From Ancylobacter amanitiformis (GTDB lineage: Bacteria > Pseudomonadota > Alphaproteobacteria > Rhizobiales > Xanthobacteraceae): a stretch of DNA of 64,000 bases. Positions 52,014 to 63,148 of this stretch are shown piece by piece. The stretch lies in contig NZ_JAUSVR010000004.1 of assembly GCF_030814815.1 (NCBI RefSeq), positions 1 to 64,000 on the forward strand. The letters run 5' to 3'. A model generated the notes under the pieces. That model was not told the DNA's origin and ran no database searches. It saw only the letters and a program-made list of their open reading frames with translations. The position numbers and the translations under genes are program-made. Numbering within the stretch: the stretch's first letter is position 1; every line of letters starts with the position of its first letter.

Positions 52014-53726
52014 TCAGTTCCGGAAGACCATGCAGCTGAAGGCGCTGCGCTTGAGGGCCTGACAGGCCTTCTGGGCGGCGGCCTGGGCGTCGAAGCCCAC
52101 GAAGCGCGCACGAACGATCTTCGAGGAGCCCTTCGCGACCTGCTCCGTGTAAGGCTCGGCGCTGGCGAGCTGGCCGGACGCCTTCTCCCTGGCCTTCGCC
52201 ATCTGCGCGCGCGCATCCGCCTCGCTGCCATAGGCACCGATCTGGATTCCCCATCCGCCGGCACGGGGACGGGCCGTGGTCTCGGCCGCCTCGGCCTCCT
52301 GGCGGGGAAGCTCGGTCGGACCGGCGCTGGCAAGCTTGACCTGCTTGATCGCGCGCTGGGCCGGCGCCGTCTGGGCTGTTGTCGCCGACATCGCGACGGG
52401 GCTGGAACCATCCACGCTCGAGAAGGACAGCGTGCCGAGAATGCCGGGCTGGTTGCTGAGCGTGGCGGTGGGGGCGGCCGGGCGGGCCACCGGGACGGTC
52501 TTGACCGCAACGGGGACGATCGGCTGGGCGGTGCCGACCTGCGCCGCGGGGGCGGCTTCACGCGCAACGGGGGCCGGGGCGGGGGCCGGCGTGGGGATCG
52601 AGGCCGTCGTCAGCATGTCGGTGCCGGCGGCGGAAGCCATGGCGAGGCGCGGGCTGGCGGTGGGCACCGCGATCGTGGCGGGAGCGCGGGTGGCGACGAC
52701 CGGAGGGGGCAGCGGCGCGGGAACCGGAGCCGCCTCGGGCTCCTCGGCGACAGCCACCTCGGCGGCCGGCGCCTCGTCATCGGTCGACAGGGCCGGGGCG
52801 GCATTCATGCGGGCGACCATCTGCCGGCCGGCATAGGAACGGGGCAGGCTGTCGTTGAGCAGCGCCACCATCCGGTTGTCGCGCGAGCCGGCGCTGGTGC
52901 CGCCCATCACCACCGCGATGACGTAGTGGCCCTCATGCTTGACGCTGGTCAGCAGGTTGAAGCCCGAGGCTGCGGTATAGCCGGTCTTGATGCCGTCCAC
53001 GCCCTCGATCCGGCCGAACATGCGGTTGTGGCTGGGAATGGTGACGCCGCGATAGACGAAGCTGCGGGTGGAGAAATACGCATAATAGCGCGGGAAGCGC
53101 TCCTGGATGGCGCGGCCGAGCGTGGCGAGGTCGCGCGCCGTCGTCACCTGTTGCGGATCGGGCAGGCCGTTCGGATTCTTGAAGGTGGTGCGCGACATGC
53201 CGAGCGAGCGGGCGCGCTGCGTCATCTGCCGCGCGAAGCTGGAGGAATCGCCGGCAATGTTCTCGGCGATGACCACGGCGACGTCATTGGCCGAGCGCGT
53301 GACCAAGGCCTGGATGGCGTCTTCGACGGAGATGGTCGAGCCCGCCTTGACGCCGAGCTTGGAAGGCTGCTGCGCCGCGGCATAGGCAGAAACGCGCAGC
53401 TGGGTGCCGAGCGTCATGCGCCGCGATTCCAGCTGCTCGAACAGCACGTAGAGCGTCATGACCTTGGTGACGGAGGCCGGGTGGCGCAGGGCGTCGGCAT
53501 TGTCCTCGTGCAGGACCTTGCCGGTATTGGCGTCGATGACGATGTCGGAATATCCGCGCTTCCACACGCCGCTGGTGGCGACCGTGCGGGTCACGACCGA
53601 CTTGTTGCGCGCCTGCTTCTTCTTTTTCGTCGCGGCATCGGCAACGCCCGCGCCAAGCAGCGAAACCGCCAGTAGCGCCACGCCCGCTCGCGCCAGACAA
53701 GTGCCAATGATCACCGGAACCCGCAT
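52014..53726 (-). CDS. D-alanyl-D-alanine carboxypeptidase with C-terminal SPOR domain
   Basis: A low-molecular-weight penicillin-binding protein (570 aa) that trims the terminal D-Ala of peptidoglycan stem peptides in the periplasm. A signal peptide covers about residues 1-31. The active-site motifs are SVTK (Ser85, Lys88), SAN (145-147) and KTG (247-249). A long Ala/Pro/Val-rich linker (about 305-480) leads to a SPOR domain (about 488-570), which binds denuded glycan at the septum. The combination suggests division-site action. The start ATG is at 53726. Confidence 0.95.
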   Translation of the reverse strand: MRVPVIIGTCLARAGVALLAVSLLGAGVADAATKKKKQARNKSVVTRTVATSGVWKRGYSDIVIDANTGKVLHEDNADALRHPASVTKVMTLYVLFEQLESRRMTLGTQLRVSAYAAAQQPSKLGVKAGSTISVEDAIQALVTRSANDVAVVIAENIAGDSSSFARQMTQRARSLGMSRTTFKNPNGLPDPQQVTTARDLATLGRAIQERFPRYYAYFSTRSFVYRGVTIPSHNRMFGRIEGVDGIKTGYTAASGFNLLTSVKHEGHYVIAVVMGGTSAGSRDNRMVALLNDSLPRSYAGRQMVARMNAAPALSTDDEAPAAEVAVAEEPEAAPVPAPLPPPVVATRAPATIAVPTASPRLAMASAAGTDMLTTASIPTPAPAPAPVAREAAPAAQVGTAQPIVPVAVKTVPVARPAAPTATLSNQPGILGTLSFSSVDGSSPVAMSATTAQTAPAQRAIKQVKLASAGPTELPRQEAEAAETTARPRAGGWGIQIGAYGSEADARAQMAKAREKASGQLASAEPYTEQVAKGSSKIVRARFVGFDAQAAAQKACQALKRSAFSCMVFRN

Positions 53727-53857
53727 CTATCCGTCCCGCTATTTGGTTCCGGTTCGAGCCGGAACCTGTAAATCCGGCGAAAGCCCGACACCGGGAGCGG
53801 CCTTGGCCGCCGGCCCCTTAGCCTCGAAAAGTCAAGGAACGTTGCCGGGCAATCACT

Positions 53858-53882
53858 ACCGCAACCTTAAAAAGGATGCGGT
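53858..53882. repeat. Inverted repeat between the carboxypeptidase and phasin genes
   Basis: ACCGCAACCTT (53858-53868) and AAGGATGCGGT (53872-53882) pair at 10 of 11 positions with a 3-nt loop. It lies in the 377-nt region between two divergent genes, so it is more likely a regulatory or cruciform site than a terminator. No gene is seen in this gap. Confidence 0.5.
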
Positions 53883-53974
53883 TACGAAGTGGTAAACTGC
53901 CGGCCATCAAGCCGCTCCTTGTGGCGATAAAAAGGGCAGGTATGCCGGTGGCTCCGACGCCGCCGGGCGTCATA

Positions 53975-54023
53975 TTGCACTGCACAAAAATCGATTGACG
54001 GAGATGCTGCGCCGCATTAGGGT
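53975..54023 (+). promoter_or_regulatory. Phasin promoter with upstream TGCACTGCA palindrome
   Basis: TTGACG (53995-54000) and TAGGGT (54018-54023) are 17 nt apart. Immediately upstream is TTGCACTGCACAA (53975-53987), holding the near-palindrome TGCACTGCA. PhaR-type regulators of polyhydroxyalkanoate granule genes bind TGC-rich palindromes of this kind, so a PhaR site is a reasonable guess. Confidence 0.5.
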
Positions 54024-54103
54024 TGCAATCAGGGAAACGCGATCCCGTTGGACGCGGGCGAGCAAGCCTCGGCGCCGCGTGGTGGCATCAAAGGAGCTGG
54101 ATC

Positions 54104-54442
54104 ATGATGCAGAATTTCGAAGACGTTCAGAAGCTCGGCAAGGACAACATGGAACTCGCGGTCAAGAGCTTCGGCACCGTGTCCAAGGGCGTCCAGGCGA
54201 TCGCCGTCGAAGTGGCGGACTATTCCAAGAAGTCGTTCGAGGAAGGCACCGCCGTCGCTGAGAAGCTGTTCGGCGCCAAGACCATCGACAAGGCGGTCGA
54301 GATCCAGTCCACCTATTTCAAGAGCGCCTACGAGAGCTATGTCGCCCAGGCGACCAAGATCGGCGAGCTCTATGCCGATCTCGCCAAGGAAGCCTACAAG
54401 CCCTACGAAGGCGTGCTCGGCAAGCTGCCCGCCGTCAAGTGA
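54104..54442 (+). CDS. Phasin family protein
   Basis: Phasins coat polyhydroxyalkanoate granules or act as stress-linked helical proteins. This one (112 aa) is almost all amphipathic helix: MQNFEDVQKLGKDNMELAVK, KGVQAIAVEVADYSKKSFEE, LFGAKTIDKAVEIQSTYFKS, and YESYVAQATKIGELYADLAK. AAAGGAG lies 9 nt before ATG 54104 (a second ATG follows directly). It is monocistronic, with a promoter upstream and a strong terminator downstream. Confidence 0.92.
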   Translation: MMQNFEDVQKLGKDNMELAVKSFGTVSKGVQAIAVEVADYSKKSFEEGTAVAEKLFGAKTIDKAVEIQSTYFKSAYESYVAQATKIGELYADLAKEAYKPYEGVLGKLPAVK

Positions 54443-54480
54443 GGCCGGTTCGCCGGCGGCGGCCCACCGAGGGCTGCCCG

Positions 54481-54519
54481 CAGGCTTGAGTCCCAGGCTT
54501 GAGTCCAGGGCCTGATTCC
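54481..54519 (+). repeat. 13-bp tandem repeat after the phasin gene
   Basis: CAGGCTTGAGTCC occurs twice in perfect tandem (54481-54493, 54494-54506), followed by the degenerate copy AGGGCCTGATTCC (54507-54519). It lies in a 369-nt non-coding gap that also holds the phasin terminator and the clpS leader. Confidence 0.75.
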
Positions 54520-54594
54520 GGGCCTGGCGCCGTGCCGGCGGCTCCGTTTGATGCGGAGCAGCAGGGATGCAGCGTCGCCCGCGACATTGTGAAG

Positions 54595-54623
54595 GAGGCC
54601 CGGCCCGCGCCGGGCCTCTTTTC
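54595..54623 (+). terminator. Rho-independent terminator of the phasin gene
   Basis: GAGGCCCGG (54595-54603) pairs perfectly with CCGGGCCTC (54610-54618), 6-nt loop, then TTTTCGTTTT. It lies about 150 nt after the phasin stop. Confidence 0.88.
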
Positions 54624-54811
54624 GTTTTGCCGCCCGAGGCCATCCCTGTCACCGAGATGACATGGCGGAAATGGCGAAAGCGCAGGGCGCGAGGGGCGAT
54701 GGTCACCGGAATGCGACGGCGGATACGCAACGTGCCTCTGGCGCCGCCCGTCAGGCGTACATATTATACATCCCGTAACCCCGGGCATCCGTCCGGCAAG
54801 GTCCCGCCCGA

Positions 54812-55183
54812 ATGTCTGCAACCGTGATGACCAAGCTGCCCGACACCCTGATGGCCGACGACGAGCGTCGCCGGCGCAACGACAACGCGCCGGGCACGGC
54901 GGTCATCACGCGCACCAAGCCGCAGGTGAAGCGGCCCAGCCTTTACCGGGTGCTCCTGCTCAACGACGACTACACGCCAATGGAGTTCGTCGTGCATGTG
55001 CTGGAGCACTTCTTCACCAAGAATCGGGAGGAGGCGACCCAGATCATGCTGCACGTGCATCAGCATGGCGTGGGCGAGTGCGGTGTCTACACCTATGAAG
55101 TGGCCGAAACCAAGGTCACCCAGGTGATGGACTTCGCGCGAAAGCACCAGCATCCCTTGCAGTGCGTCATGGAGAAGAAGTGA
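54812..55183 (+). CDS. clpS: ATP-dependent Clp protease adaptor ClpS
   Basis: ClpS (123 aa) recognises N-degrons and hands substrates to ClpAP. The core [43 protein letters not shown] (parts) and [19 protein letters not shown] (hydrophobic pocket residues) is intact. The N-terminal extension is flexible and contacts ClpA. Alternative starts exist within the first six codons (ATG at 54827). clpA begins 31 nt downstream, the standard pairing. Confidence 0.96.
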   Translation: MSATVMTKLPDTLMADDERRRRNDNAPGTAVITRTKPQVKRPSLYRVLLLNDDYTPMEFVVHVLEHFFTKNREEATQIMLHVHQHGVGECGVYTYEVAETKVTQVMDFARKHQHPLQCVMEKK

Positions 55184-55214
55184 CGCTCCGCGACGGCTAA
55201 ACGAAGAGGTCCCG

Positions 55215-57659
<2,445 letters not shown>

Positions 57660-57696
57660 CAAGCCGGGCGGTGCCATTCCGCCCTTGAGGAGAGAC

Positions 57697-57732
57697 AACC
57701 CCGTCGCGGCCCCGTGCCGCGGCGGGTTTTTT
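57697..57732 (+). terminator. Rho-independent terminator of clpS-clpA
   Basis: AACCCCGTCGCGGC (57697-57710) pairs with GCCGCGGCGGGTT (57716-57728) with one bulge, 5-nt loop, and a T-run follows. It is 37 nt after the clpA stop. Confidence 0.88.
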
Positions 57733-57872
57733 CATATCCCCTGCATGGCCGGCCCGCCTCTCGCCATGGCGCCACCGGATTTCGGCATGGGCGGCATGCG
57801 GCGCGCGGGGGCGCTCCTGCTTGACGGCAGCGGCGACGGGGGCGATGAACGGTCGGCATCGGGTTTCGCATC

Positions 57873-58616
57873 ATGCCTTCGCCTGTTCCGCCGCCATCCC
57901 TCGCTCCGGCTTCCTCGATTCGCTGGTTTTTCCGCGGCATGGCGGGGGCCTGCGCGGTGCCCGGCTTTGTGCTGGTGGCGACCTTCATCGGCTTTGGCGG
58001 GTTGATGCACGATGTGGGCTTTCCCATTCTTGCCGGCCTGCTCTCCACCCTGCTCGTCTGGGCGCTGCCGGCGCAGGTGATTCTGGTGGGCGGTCTTGGC
58101 GCGGGCACCTCGCTGCCGGCGCTGGCGCTGGCGGTCTGCCTCTCGGGCGTGCGGCTGATGCCGATGGTGGTGGCGCTGATGCCGCTGATGCGCGGTCCGC
58201 GCCCCCGTTTGTGGCGGGAGTTGCTCTGCGCCCATTTCGTCGCGGTCACCATGTGGGTGGAGGGATTCCGCCTGCTGCCCGACGTGCCGGAACACGCGCG
58301 CCCGGTCTATTCCTGCGGGCTTGGCGTCGGCCTCACGACACTGAGCATGGCGGGCACCGCGTTCGGCTTCTACCTCACCAATGCGCTGCCGGGCCCGCTC
58401 GCCGTGGCCCTGCTGCTGCTGACGCCGATTTCCTTCACCATCCTGCTGGTGCGCAACGCCCGGCAGGCGGTGGACTGGCTGGCGATCGCGCTCGGGGCGG
58501 CGATCTCGCCGCTGGTGGCCAATTCGCCCGGCGGGCTGGACCTGTTCTGGGCGGGAGTCGGCGGAGGCACGCTGGCCTTCCTCGTCGCACGCTACGGACT
58601 GAGGCGCCGCGCGTGA
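57873..58616 (+). CDS. azlC: AzlC-family branched-chain amino acid exporter, large subunit
   Basis: AzlC (247 aa) with AzlD exports branched-chain amino acids or analogues. Six or seven hydrophobic helices are visible, with FRGMAGACAVPGFVLVATFI, GFPILAGLLSTLLVWALPAQ (parts), and AVCLSGVRLMPMVVALMP, which carries the conserved RxMP segment of the family. The downstream azlD overlaps the stop by 4 nt (GTGA), so the two subunits are made together. The exported compound is not known. Confidence 0.9.
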   Translation: MPSPVPPPSLAPASSIRWFFRGMAGACAVPGFVLVATFIGFGGLMHDVGFPILAGLLSTLLVWALPAQVILVGGLGAGTSLPALALAVCLSGVRLMPMVVALMPLMRGPRPRLWRELLCAHFVAVTMWVEGFRLLPDVPEHARPVYSCGLGVGLTTLSMAGTAFGFYLTNALPGPLAVALLLLTPISFTILLVRNARQAVDWLAIALGAAISPLVANSPGGLDLFWAGVGGGTLAFLVARYGLRRRA

Positions 58617-58963
58617 GCTTCTACAGCAACGAACTCACCGCCATCCTCATCGTGATCTTCGTCGGTTTCCTGCCGAACGAGGTCTGGCGCGTGTTCGGCG
58701 TGCTGTTCGGGCGCCGCATCGATGAGAACAGCCTCTTGATGCAATGGGTGCGCGCCGTGGCGACGGCGCTGCTTGCCGCCGTGGTGGCGCGGCTGGTGCT
58801 GGTGCCGAGCGGCGCGCTGGTGGCGCTGCCGCTCTGGCTACGGCTCGGCGCGGTGGGCGGCGGCATTGCCGGCTTCCTCGCCATGCGCCGCTCGGTACTG
58901 GCCGGCGTGCTCACCGGCGAGGCGGTATTGGTGATCGGTGCCTGGTGGCTCGGCGTCGGCTGA
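58613..58963 (+). CDS. azlD: AzlD-family branched-chain amino acid exporter, small subunit
   Basis: AzlD (116 aa) begins at a GTG inside the azlC stop (GTGA). Four hydrophobic segments are seen (AILIVIFVGFLPNEVWRVFG, ATALLAAVVARLVLV, LGAVGGGIAGFLAM, LAGVLTGEAVLVIGAWWLGV), the usual size and topology. The start agrees with translational coupling. Confidence 0.88.
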   Translation: MSFYSNELTAILIVIFVGFLPNEVWRVFGVLFGRRIDENSLLMQWVRAVATALLAAVVARLVLVPSGALVALPLWLRLGAVGGGIAGFLAMRRSVLAGVLTGEAVLVIGAWWLGVG

Positions 58964-58966
58964 CGC

Positions 58967-59389
58967 TCAGCCGGCCAGCGCTGCCTTGAGCCGGGCGGCC
59001 TGCTCGGCCAGCACCTCGGCGGTCTCCTTGTAGGACAGCGGCGGCTTCAGCTCGACGCCGAGGCGGCGGGGAATCACATGCACATGCAGGTGAAACACTT
59101 CCTGCCCGCCGGCATGCTCGTTGTGCTGGGTCACGGTAATGCCCTCCGCCTCGAAGGCGGTCATCTGCGCCCGCGCGATGCGCTGGGCGGCGGTGGCCAC
59201 GGCGGCCAGATCGTCCGGCTCGATATCCAGCAGGTTGCGCGAGGGTGCCTTCGGGATCACCAGCGTGTGGCCCGGCGCGCGGGGCATGATGTCGAGGAAG
59301 GCGAGAACACGCGCGTCCTCATAGACGCGGTAAGCGGGCAATTCGCCGCGCAGGATCTTCGCGAAGATGTTGCCGGGATCATAGGCCAT
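58967..59389 (-). CDS. HIT-family hydrolase
   Basis: A histidine-triad nucleotide-binding protein (140 aa), expected to hydrolyse purine nucleoside phosphoramidates or dinucleotides. NIFAKILRGELPAYRVYED, FLDIMPRAPGHTLVIPK, and the triad EVFHLHVHVIPR are present. The ATG at 59389 opens the family start MAYDPGN; the frame extends 43 codons upstream without homology. It ends 3 nt from the converging azlD gene. Confidence 0.94.
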   Translation of the reverse strand: MAYDPGNIFAKILRGELPAYRVYEDARVLAFLDIMPRAPGHTLVIPKAPSRNLLDIEPDDLAAVATAAQRIARAQMTAFEAEGITVTQHNEHAGGQEVFHLHVHVIPRRLGVELKPPLSYKETAEVLAEQAARLKAALAG

Positions 59390-59468
59390 CGGAATTCTCC
59401 CCTGTCGGCCCGACCTGATGACAAGCCGGGCGCGAGCGGTCAAGTCTGGGCACAAGAGTGCAGGGCGG

Positions 59469-60764
59469 TCACGGCTCGTCCAGCTCGGCCGGATCGAGAT
59501 CGCGGCGGAACGGGCCAAGCTCGCTCAACTCGGCGCCGGCGTCAGCGACATAGCGGCGCTCGCGTTCCAGATAATGCGCCACCGCCGCGCGGAAATCGGG
59601 ATCGACGATGTAATGCGCGGAGCGGGTGGTGACGGGCAGGTAGCCGCGTGCCAGCTTGTGCTCGCCCTGCGCGCCGGCCTCCACCGTCTTCAGTCCGCGC
59701 GCGATGGCGAATTCGATGGCCTGATGGTAGCAGACCTCGAAATGCAGGAACGGGTGCTGCTCGATGGCGCCCCAGTGTCGGCCATAGAGCGCATCCGAGC
59801 CGATGAAATTGATCGCGCCGGCGATCCAGCGCCCGGCGCGCTTCGCCATCACCAGCAGGATGCGCTCCGCCATGCGCGCGCCGATCAGCGAATAGAACTG
59901 CCGGTTGAGATAGGGGCGCCCCCATTTGCGCGAGCCGGTTTCCATGTAGAAGGCAAAGAAGGCGTCCCAGGCCTCCTCGGTAATGTCGTTCCCGGTCAGC
60001 CAGTGCAGCGTGATGCCGTCTCCCAGCGCCTCGCGCCGCTCGCGCCGGATCGCCTTGCGCTTGCGCGAGGCGAGATCACCGAGGAAGGCCTCGTAGTCGC
60101 CATAGCCGCGATTGTGCCAGTGGAACTGCTGGTCGGTGCGGGGCAGGAATCCTTCCGCCTCCAGCGCCTGCGCATCGCCCTCGCCGAGGAAGGTGGCGTG
60201 AACGGAGGAGGCGCCCCGCATCTGCGCCAGCGTGAGCAGCCCGCGCCCCAGCGCCTGCCGCACGCCCATTGCCGGCGCTCCCGCCCGCACCAGCAGGCGC
60301 GGGCCGGTGGCGGGCGTGAAGGGCACCGAGACCTGCAGCTTGGGATAGTAGCGCCCGCCGGCGCGCTCGAATGCGTCCGCCCAGCCTTCGTCAAACACGT
60401 ATTCGCCGCGCGAATGCGACTTGAGATAGGCGGGGCAGATGCCGAGCGGCACACCCTCCGCATCGGCCAGAACGAGATGCTGCGGCAGCCAGCCGGTGGC
60501 CCGCGACGCGGAGCCGGATTCTTCCAGCGCGGAGAGATATTCGTGCGAGACGAAGGGGTTGTAGGCGGGTTCCTCACCGCCCGTGGCAGGAGGCTCCGTC
60601 TGGCGAGGAGGGGTGTCCGAGGCCGAATCACCGTTCAATGACAACGACGTGCCGGGCGTTGTTTGCTCTTCGTTGGAGGCGGGATTGGCGCAGGCGTTCC
60701 AGTCCGCCGCCGAGAGCTTTGTGATGTCGCTCTCGACGCGCAGGGTAATCGTCTCGTCAGGCAT
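59469..60764 (-). CDS. GNAT / DUF482 family protein (FemAB-like)
   Basis: A large acyltransferase-like protein (431 aa from this start). It follows the DUF482 or peptidogalycan-biosynthesis pattern: NPFVSHEYLSALEESGSAS, GWLPQHLVLADAEGVPLGIC, YPKLQVSVPFTPATGPRLLV, HWHNRGYGDYEAFLGDLASRKRKAI (parts), YFMETGSRKWGRPYLN-type (FYMETGSRKWGRPYLNRQFY), HFEVCYHQAIEFAIARGLKTVEAG (parts). Substrate is unknown. Starts at 60764, 60800 and 60845 (GTG) are all in frame and none has a clear ribosome-binding site. Confidence 0.87.
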   Translation of the reverse strand: MPDETITLRVESDITKLSAADWNACANPASNEEQTTPGTSLSLNGDSASDTPPRQTEPPATGGEEPAYNPFVSHEYLSALEESGSASRATGWLPQHLVLADAEGVPLGICPAYLKSHSRGEYVFDEGWADAFERAGGRYYPKLQVSVPFTPATGPRLLVRAGAPAMGVRQALGRGLLTLAQMRGASSVHATFLGEGDAQALEAEGFLPRTDQQFHWHNRGYGDYEAFLGDLASRKRKAIRRERREALGDGITLHWLTGNDITEEAWDAFFAFYMETGSRKWGRPYLNRQFYSLIGARMAERILLVMAKRAGRWIAGAINFIGSDALYGRHWGAIEQHPFLHFEVCYHQAIEFAIARGLKTVEAGAQGEHKLARGYLPVTTRSAHYIVDPDFRAAVAHYLERERRYVADAGAELSELGPFRRDLDPAELDEP

Positions 60765-60885
60765 GGGGGCGGATCGCTCGGGCGGGCGCACGGAAGGCAT
60801 GGCGACAATCTGCGCGCCTTCGCGCGGCGGCGGAAGAGTGTTCACGACAAAGAGAACAGCCCCGCCGGCCGCGCCCGAAGGGCAT

Positions 60886-61632
60886 TCAGGGCAGGAAGCC
60901 CTCGAAGATCATCTGGTCGGCATGGCGGGCCGCAACCGCGCGGTCCCCGGCGGTTCGCACCGTCCAGGTCAGCAGCGGCAGGGCGAAGGTCCGGCGCGCC
61001 AGCGCGACCGGGGCCGAGGGCAGTTCCTTCACGTAGTGGGCGATGAAATCCGGCCGTGTGCGCGGGAAATGCAGCAGATTTCCCCAGGCGAACTTGGTCG
61101 CCGGGCTCAGCATGTCCCATTCCGGGTCGTCATAGGCATGTTCCATGGTGATGCCGCGCGCAATGCGCGGCGCCAGGTGCCGCACGGCCTCGACCAGATC
61201 CGGATCGAACGACATCAGCGCCGCCGGGCCGGCATAGTCCGCAAGGTCCAGTGCCGCCCGCTCGGCCACGGCGCGATTGCCGTCGAACCGGCTCTTCAGC
61301 TCGATGATCAGCGGTACGCGGCCGGCGACCCGCGCCAGCAGCTCGGGCAGCGTCATCGTGCGGTCGGCCGTGCCGCGCAGCGCGGTCGCCCTGAACTGGG
61401 CGGCGGTGAGGGCGTGGGCCGGCCCGGTGGCGGTGGTCAGCCGCTCCAGCGTGTCGTCGTGGAACACCATGGCCTCGCCATCGGCGGAAAGCTGGATGTC
61501 CACCTCGATGGCGAAATCCCGCGCCAGCGCGGCATCCACCGCGGAGGGCGTGTTCTCGATCACGCCGCGCGCCGCATCATGCAGCGCGCGGTGGGCGATG
61601 GGCCGGGCGGTGAGCCAGGCGGGGGTGTTCAT
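60886..61632 (-). CDS. Glycerophosphodiester phosphodiesterase
   Basis: A GDPD-family enzyme (248 aa) that cleaves glycerophosphodiesters to glycerol-3-phosphate and an alcohol. The active-site motifs IAHRALHDAARGVIENTPSA (His-Arg, Glu-Asn), FAIEVDIQLSADGEAMVFHDDTL (parts, with the metal-binding Glu/Asp and catalytic His) and LIIELKSRFDGN are intact. No signal peptide, so cytosolic. It lies between the RidA-like gene and the GNAT-like gene on the same strand. Confidence 0.93.
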   Translation of the reverse strand: MNTPAWLTARPIAHRALHDAARGVIENTPSAVDAALARDFAIEVDIQLSADGEAMVFHDDTLERLTTATGPAHALTAAQFRATALRGTADRTMTLPELLARVAGRVPLIIELKSRFDGNRAVAERAALDLADYAGPAALMSFDPDLVEAVRHLAPRIARGITMEHAYDDPEWDMLSPATKFAWGNLLHFPRTRPDFIAHYVKELPSAPVALARRTFALPLLTWTVRTAGDRAVAARHADQMIFEGFLP

Positions 61633-61661
61633 GAGAACCTGCCGATCGGGCTGCCGGGGGA

Positions 61662-62123
61662 TCAGACGAATTCGACCACCGCCTCGATCTCGACGCTGAC
61701 ATTGAACGGCAGTGCCGCCACGCCCACCGCCGAGCGCGCGTGGCGGCCGGCATCGCCGAACGCCTCGACGAGGAGGTCGGAGGCGCCGTTCACCACTTTG
61801 GGCTGGTCGGTGAAGTCCGGTGCGGAATTGACGAAGGCCACCAGCTTGACCACGCGCTTCACCCGGTCGAGATCGCCGAGCGCGGCCTTCACCTGCGCCA
61901 TGATGTTGATGGCGCACTGGCGCGCGGCGGCGCGGCCGCCCTCGATATCGGCCTCACCCGTGAGCTTGCCGGCGAGGAACTTGCCCTCGGCCACGGAGAT
62001 CTGTCCGGAAATCCACAGCTGGTTGCCGCTGATCACGGTCGGCACATAATTGGCCGCCGGCGCGGTGGCGGCGGGAATGGTGATGCCGAGAGCCGCGAGC
62101 TTCGCCTCAACCGTACCGGACAT
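61662..62123 (-). CDS. RidA family protein (YjgF/YER057c/UK114)
   Basis: A RidA-superfamily protein (153 aa), relatives of which hydrolyse reactive enamine or imine intermediates. MSGTVEAKLAALGITIPAA, NYVPTVISGNQLWISGQIS, RQCAINIMAQVKAALGDLDRV (parts), VKLVAFVNSAPDFTDQPKVVNGASDLL (parts) and HARSAVGVAALPFNVSVEIEAV match the longer RidA subgroup. The Arg of the classical active site is replaced by the HARSAVGVAALP form. GGAG lies 7 nt before ATG 62123. Confidence 0.93.
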   Translation of the reverse strand: MSGTVEAKLAALGITIPAATAPAANYVPTVISGNQLWISGQISVAEGKFLAGKLTGEADIEGGRAAARQCAINIMAQVKAALGDLDRVKRVVKLVAFVNSAPDFTDQPKVVNGASDLLVEAFGDAGRHARSAVGVAALPFNVSVEIEAVVEFV

Positions 62124-62275
62124 GTCAATCTCCATGCTAATCTGCTGCGTGAAGGGCGCGTTGGAGCCTGCCAACATGTCGCCCTTGTTCTCGCCTTGTG
62201 TTCGGGGTGCGATGTTTGTCTGATCGACCAGCCGTGCGCAAGTCGTGCGCCTTCGCCGAAGGGAAATCCAACCTG

Positions 62276-63148
62276 ATGCCCGCACCCGTGCCCGCCCGCG
62301 CGTTTCCGCGCCTGTCCTTGCCCGGCCCATCCTCACGCGGCAAATCCCTGCCCGGATTCGCCGCGCTCGCGCTGCTTCTGGCCGCGGTGGTGCCGGCCGG
62401 CGCCGTGCAACTCTCGCCGCACCGGGCGACCTATGCGCTGACGCTGGATGGCGCCAAGCCCTCCAAGCGCATCAACGCCGCCAAGGGGGAGATCGTGTAC
62501 GAATTGCGGGGGGATGCTTGCGCCGGCTATTCCGTGCAATTGCGGCAGGCGACCGCGCTGGAAACCGAAGGCGGGCGGGTGAACAGCGCCATCGACACGG
62601 CCACCTGGGAGGATGGCGATTCCAACGCCTACCGCTTCCGCGTGACCAACACGATCAACGGCTCCGCGCCCGAGGAGGCCGACGGGGTCGCCGAGCGCCG
62701 CGATGGCCGGCTGGTGGTGACGGCCACCAAGCCCTCCTCCGCCACTCTGGAACTCGGCAAGACCGTGCTTCTGCCCACCCAGCACGTGCTGCGCGTGCTC
62801 GCCGCCGCCCAGCAGCACGAGGCGACCCTTGAGGCGCCGGTCTATGACGGCTCGCCCGATGCCAAGAAGATCTACGATACGCTCTCGGTCATCGGGCGCG
62901 GCACGGCCGATCCCAAGGGGCTGGAAGAGGTTGCCACAAGCGGCGACCTCGCCGGGCGCACGCGCTACCCCGTGACGATCAGCTATTACGAGCGCGGCGC
63001 CGCCGCGCAGACGCCCGACTACACGATCAGCTTCGACCTGTTCGACAATGGCGTGAGCCGCGCCCTGAAGCTCGACTATGGCGATTTCGCGCTGCGCGGC
63101 ACGCTCACTTCCTACGAGGCGCTGCCGCAGGAGAATTGCTCGAAATAG
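62276..63148 (+). CDS. eipB: Cell envelope integrity protein EipB (DUF1849)
   Basis: EipB (290 aa) is a periplasmic beta-spiral protein needed for envelope integrity in Brucella. A signal sequence with basic N-region and hydrophobic core is at about residues 22-43 (GFAALALLLAAVVPAGA). The mature part shows LSPHRATYALTLDGAKPSKR, a Cys pair expected to form a disulfide (Cys82 in GDACAGY, Cys288 in ENCSK), and FDNGVSRALKLDYGDFALRG. ATG 62276 is chosen. The gene end overlaps the end of the converging dinB gene by 44 nt. Confidence 0.93.
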   Translation: MPAPVPARAFPRLSLPGPSSRGKSLPGFAALALLLAAVVPAGAVQLSPHRATYALTLDGAKPSKRINAAKGEIVYELRGDACAGYSVQLRQATALETEGGRVNSAIDTATWEDGDSNAYRFRVTNTINGSAPEEADGVAERRDGRLVVTATKPSSATLELGKTVLLPTQHVLRVLAAAQQHEATLEAPVYDGSPDAKKIYDTLSVIGRGTADPKGLEEVATSGDLAGRTRYPVTISYYERGAAAQTPDYTISFDLFDNGVSRALKLDYGDFALRGTLTSYEALPQENCSK

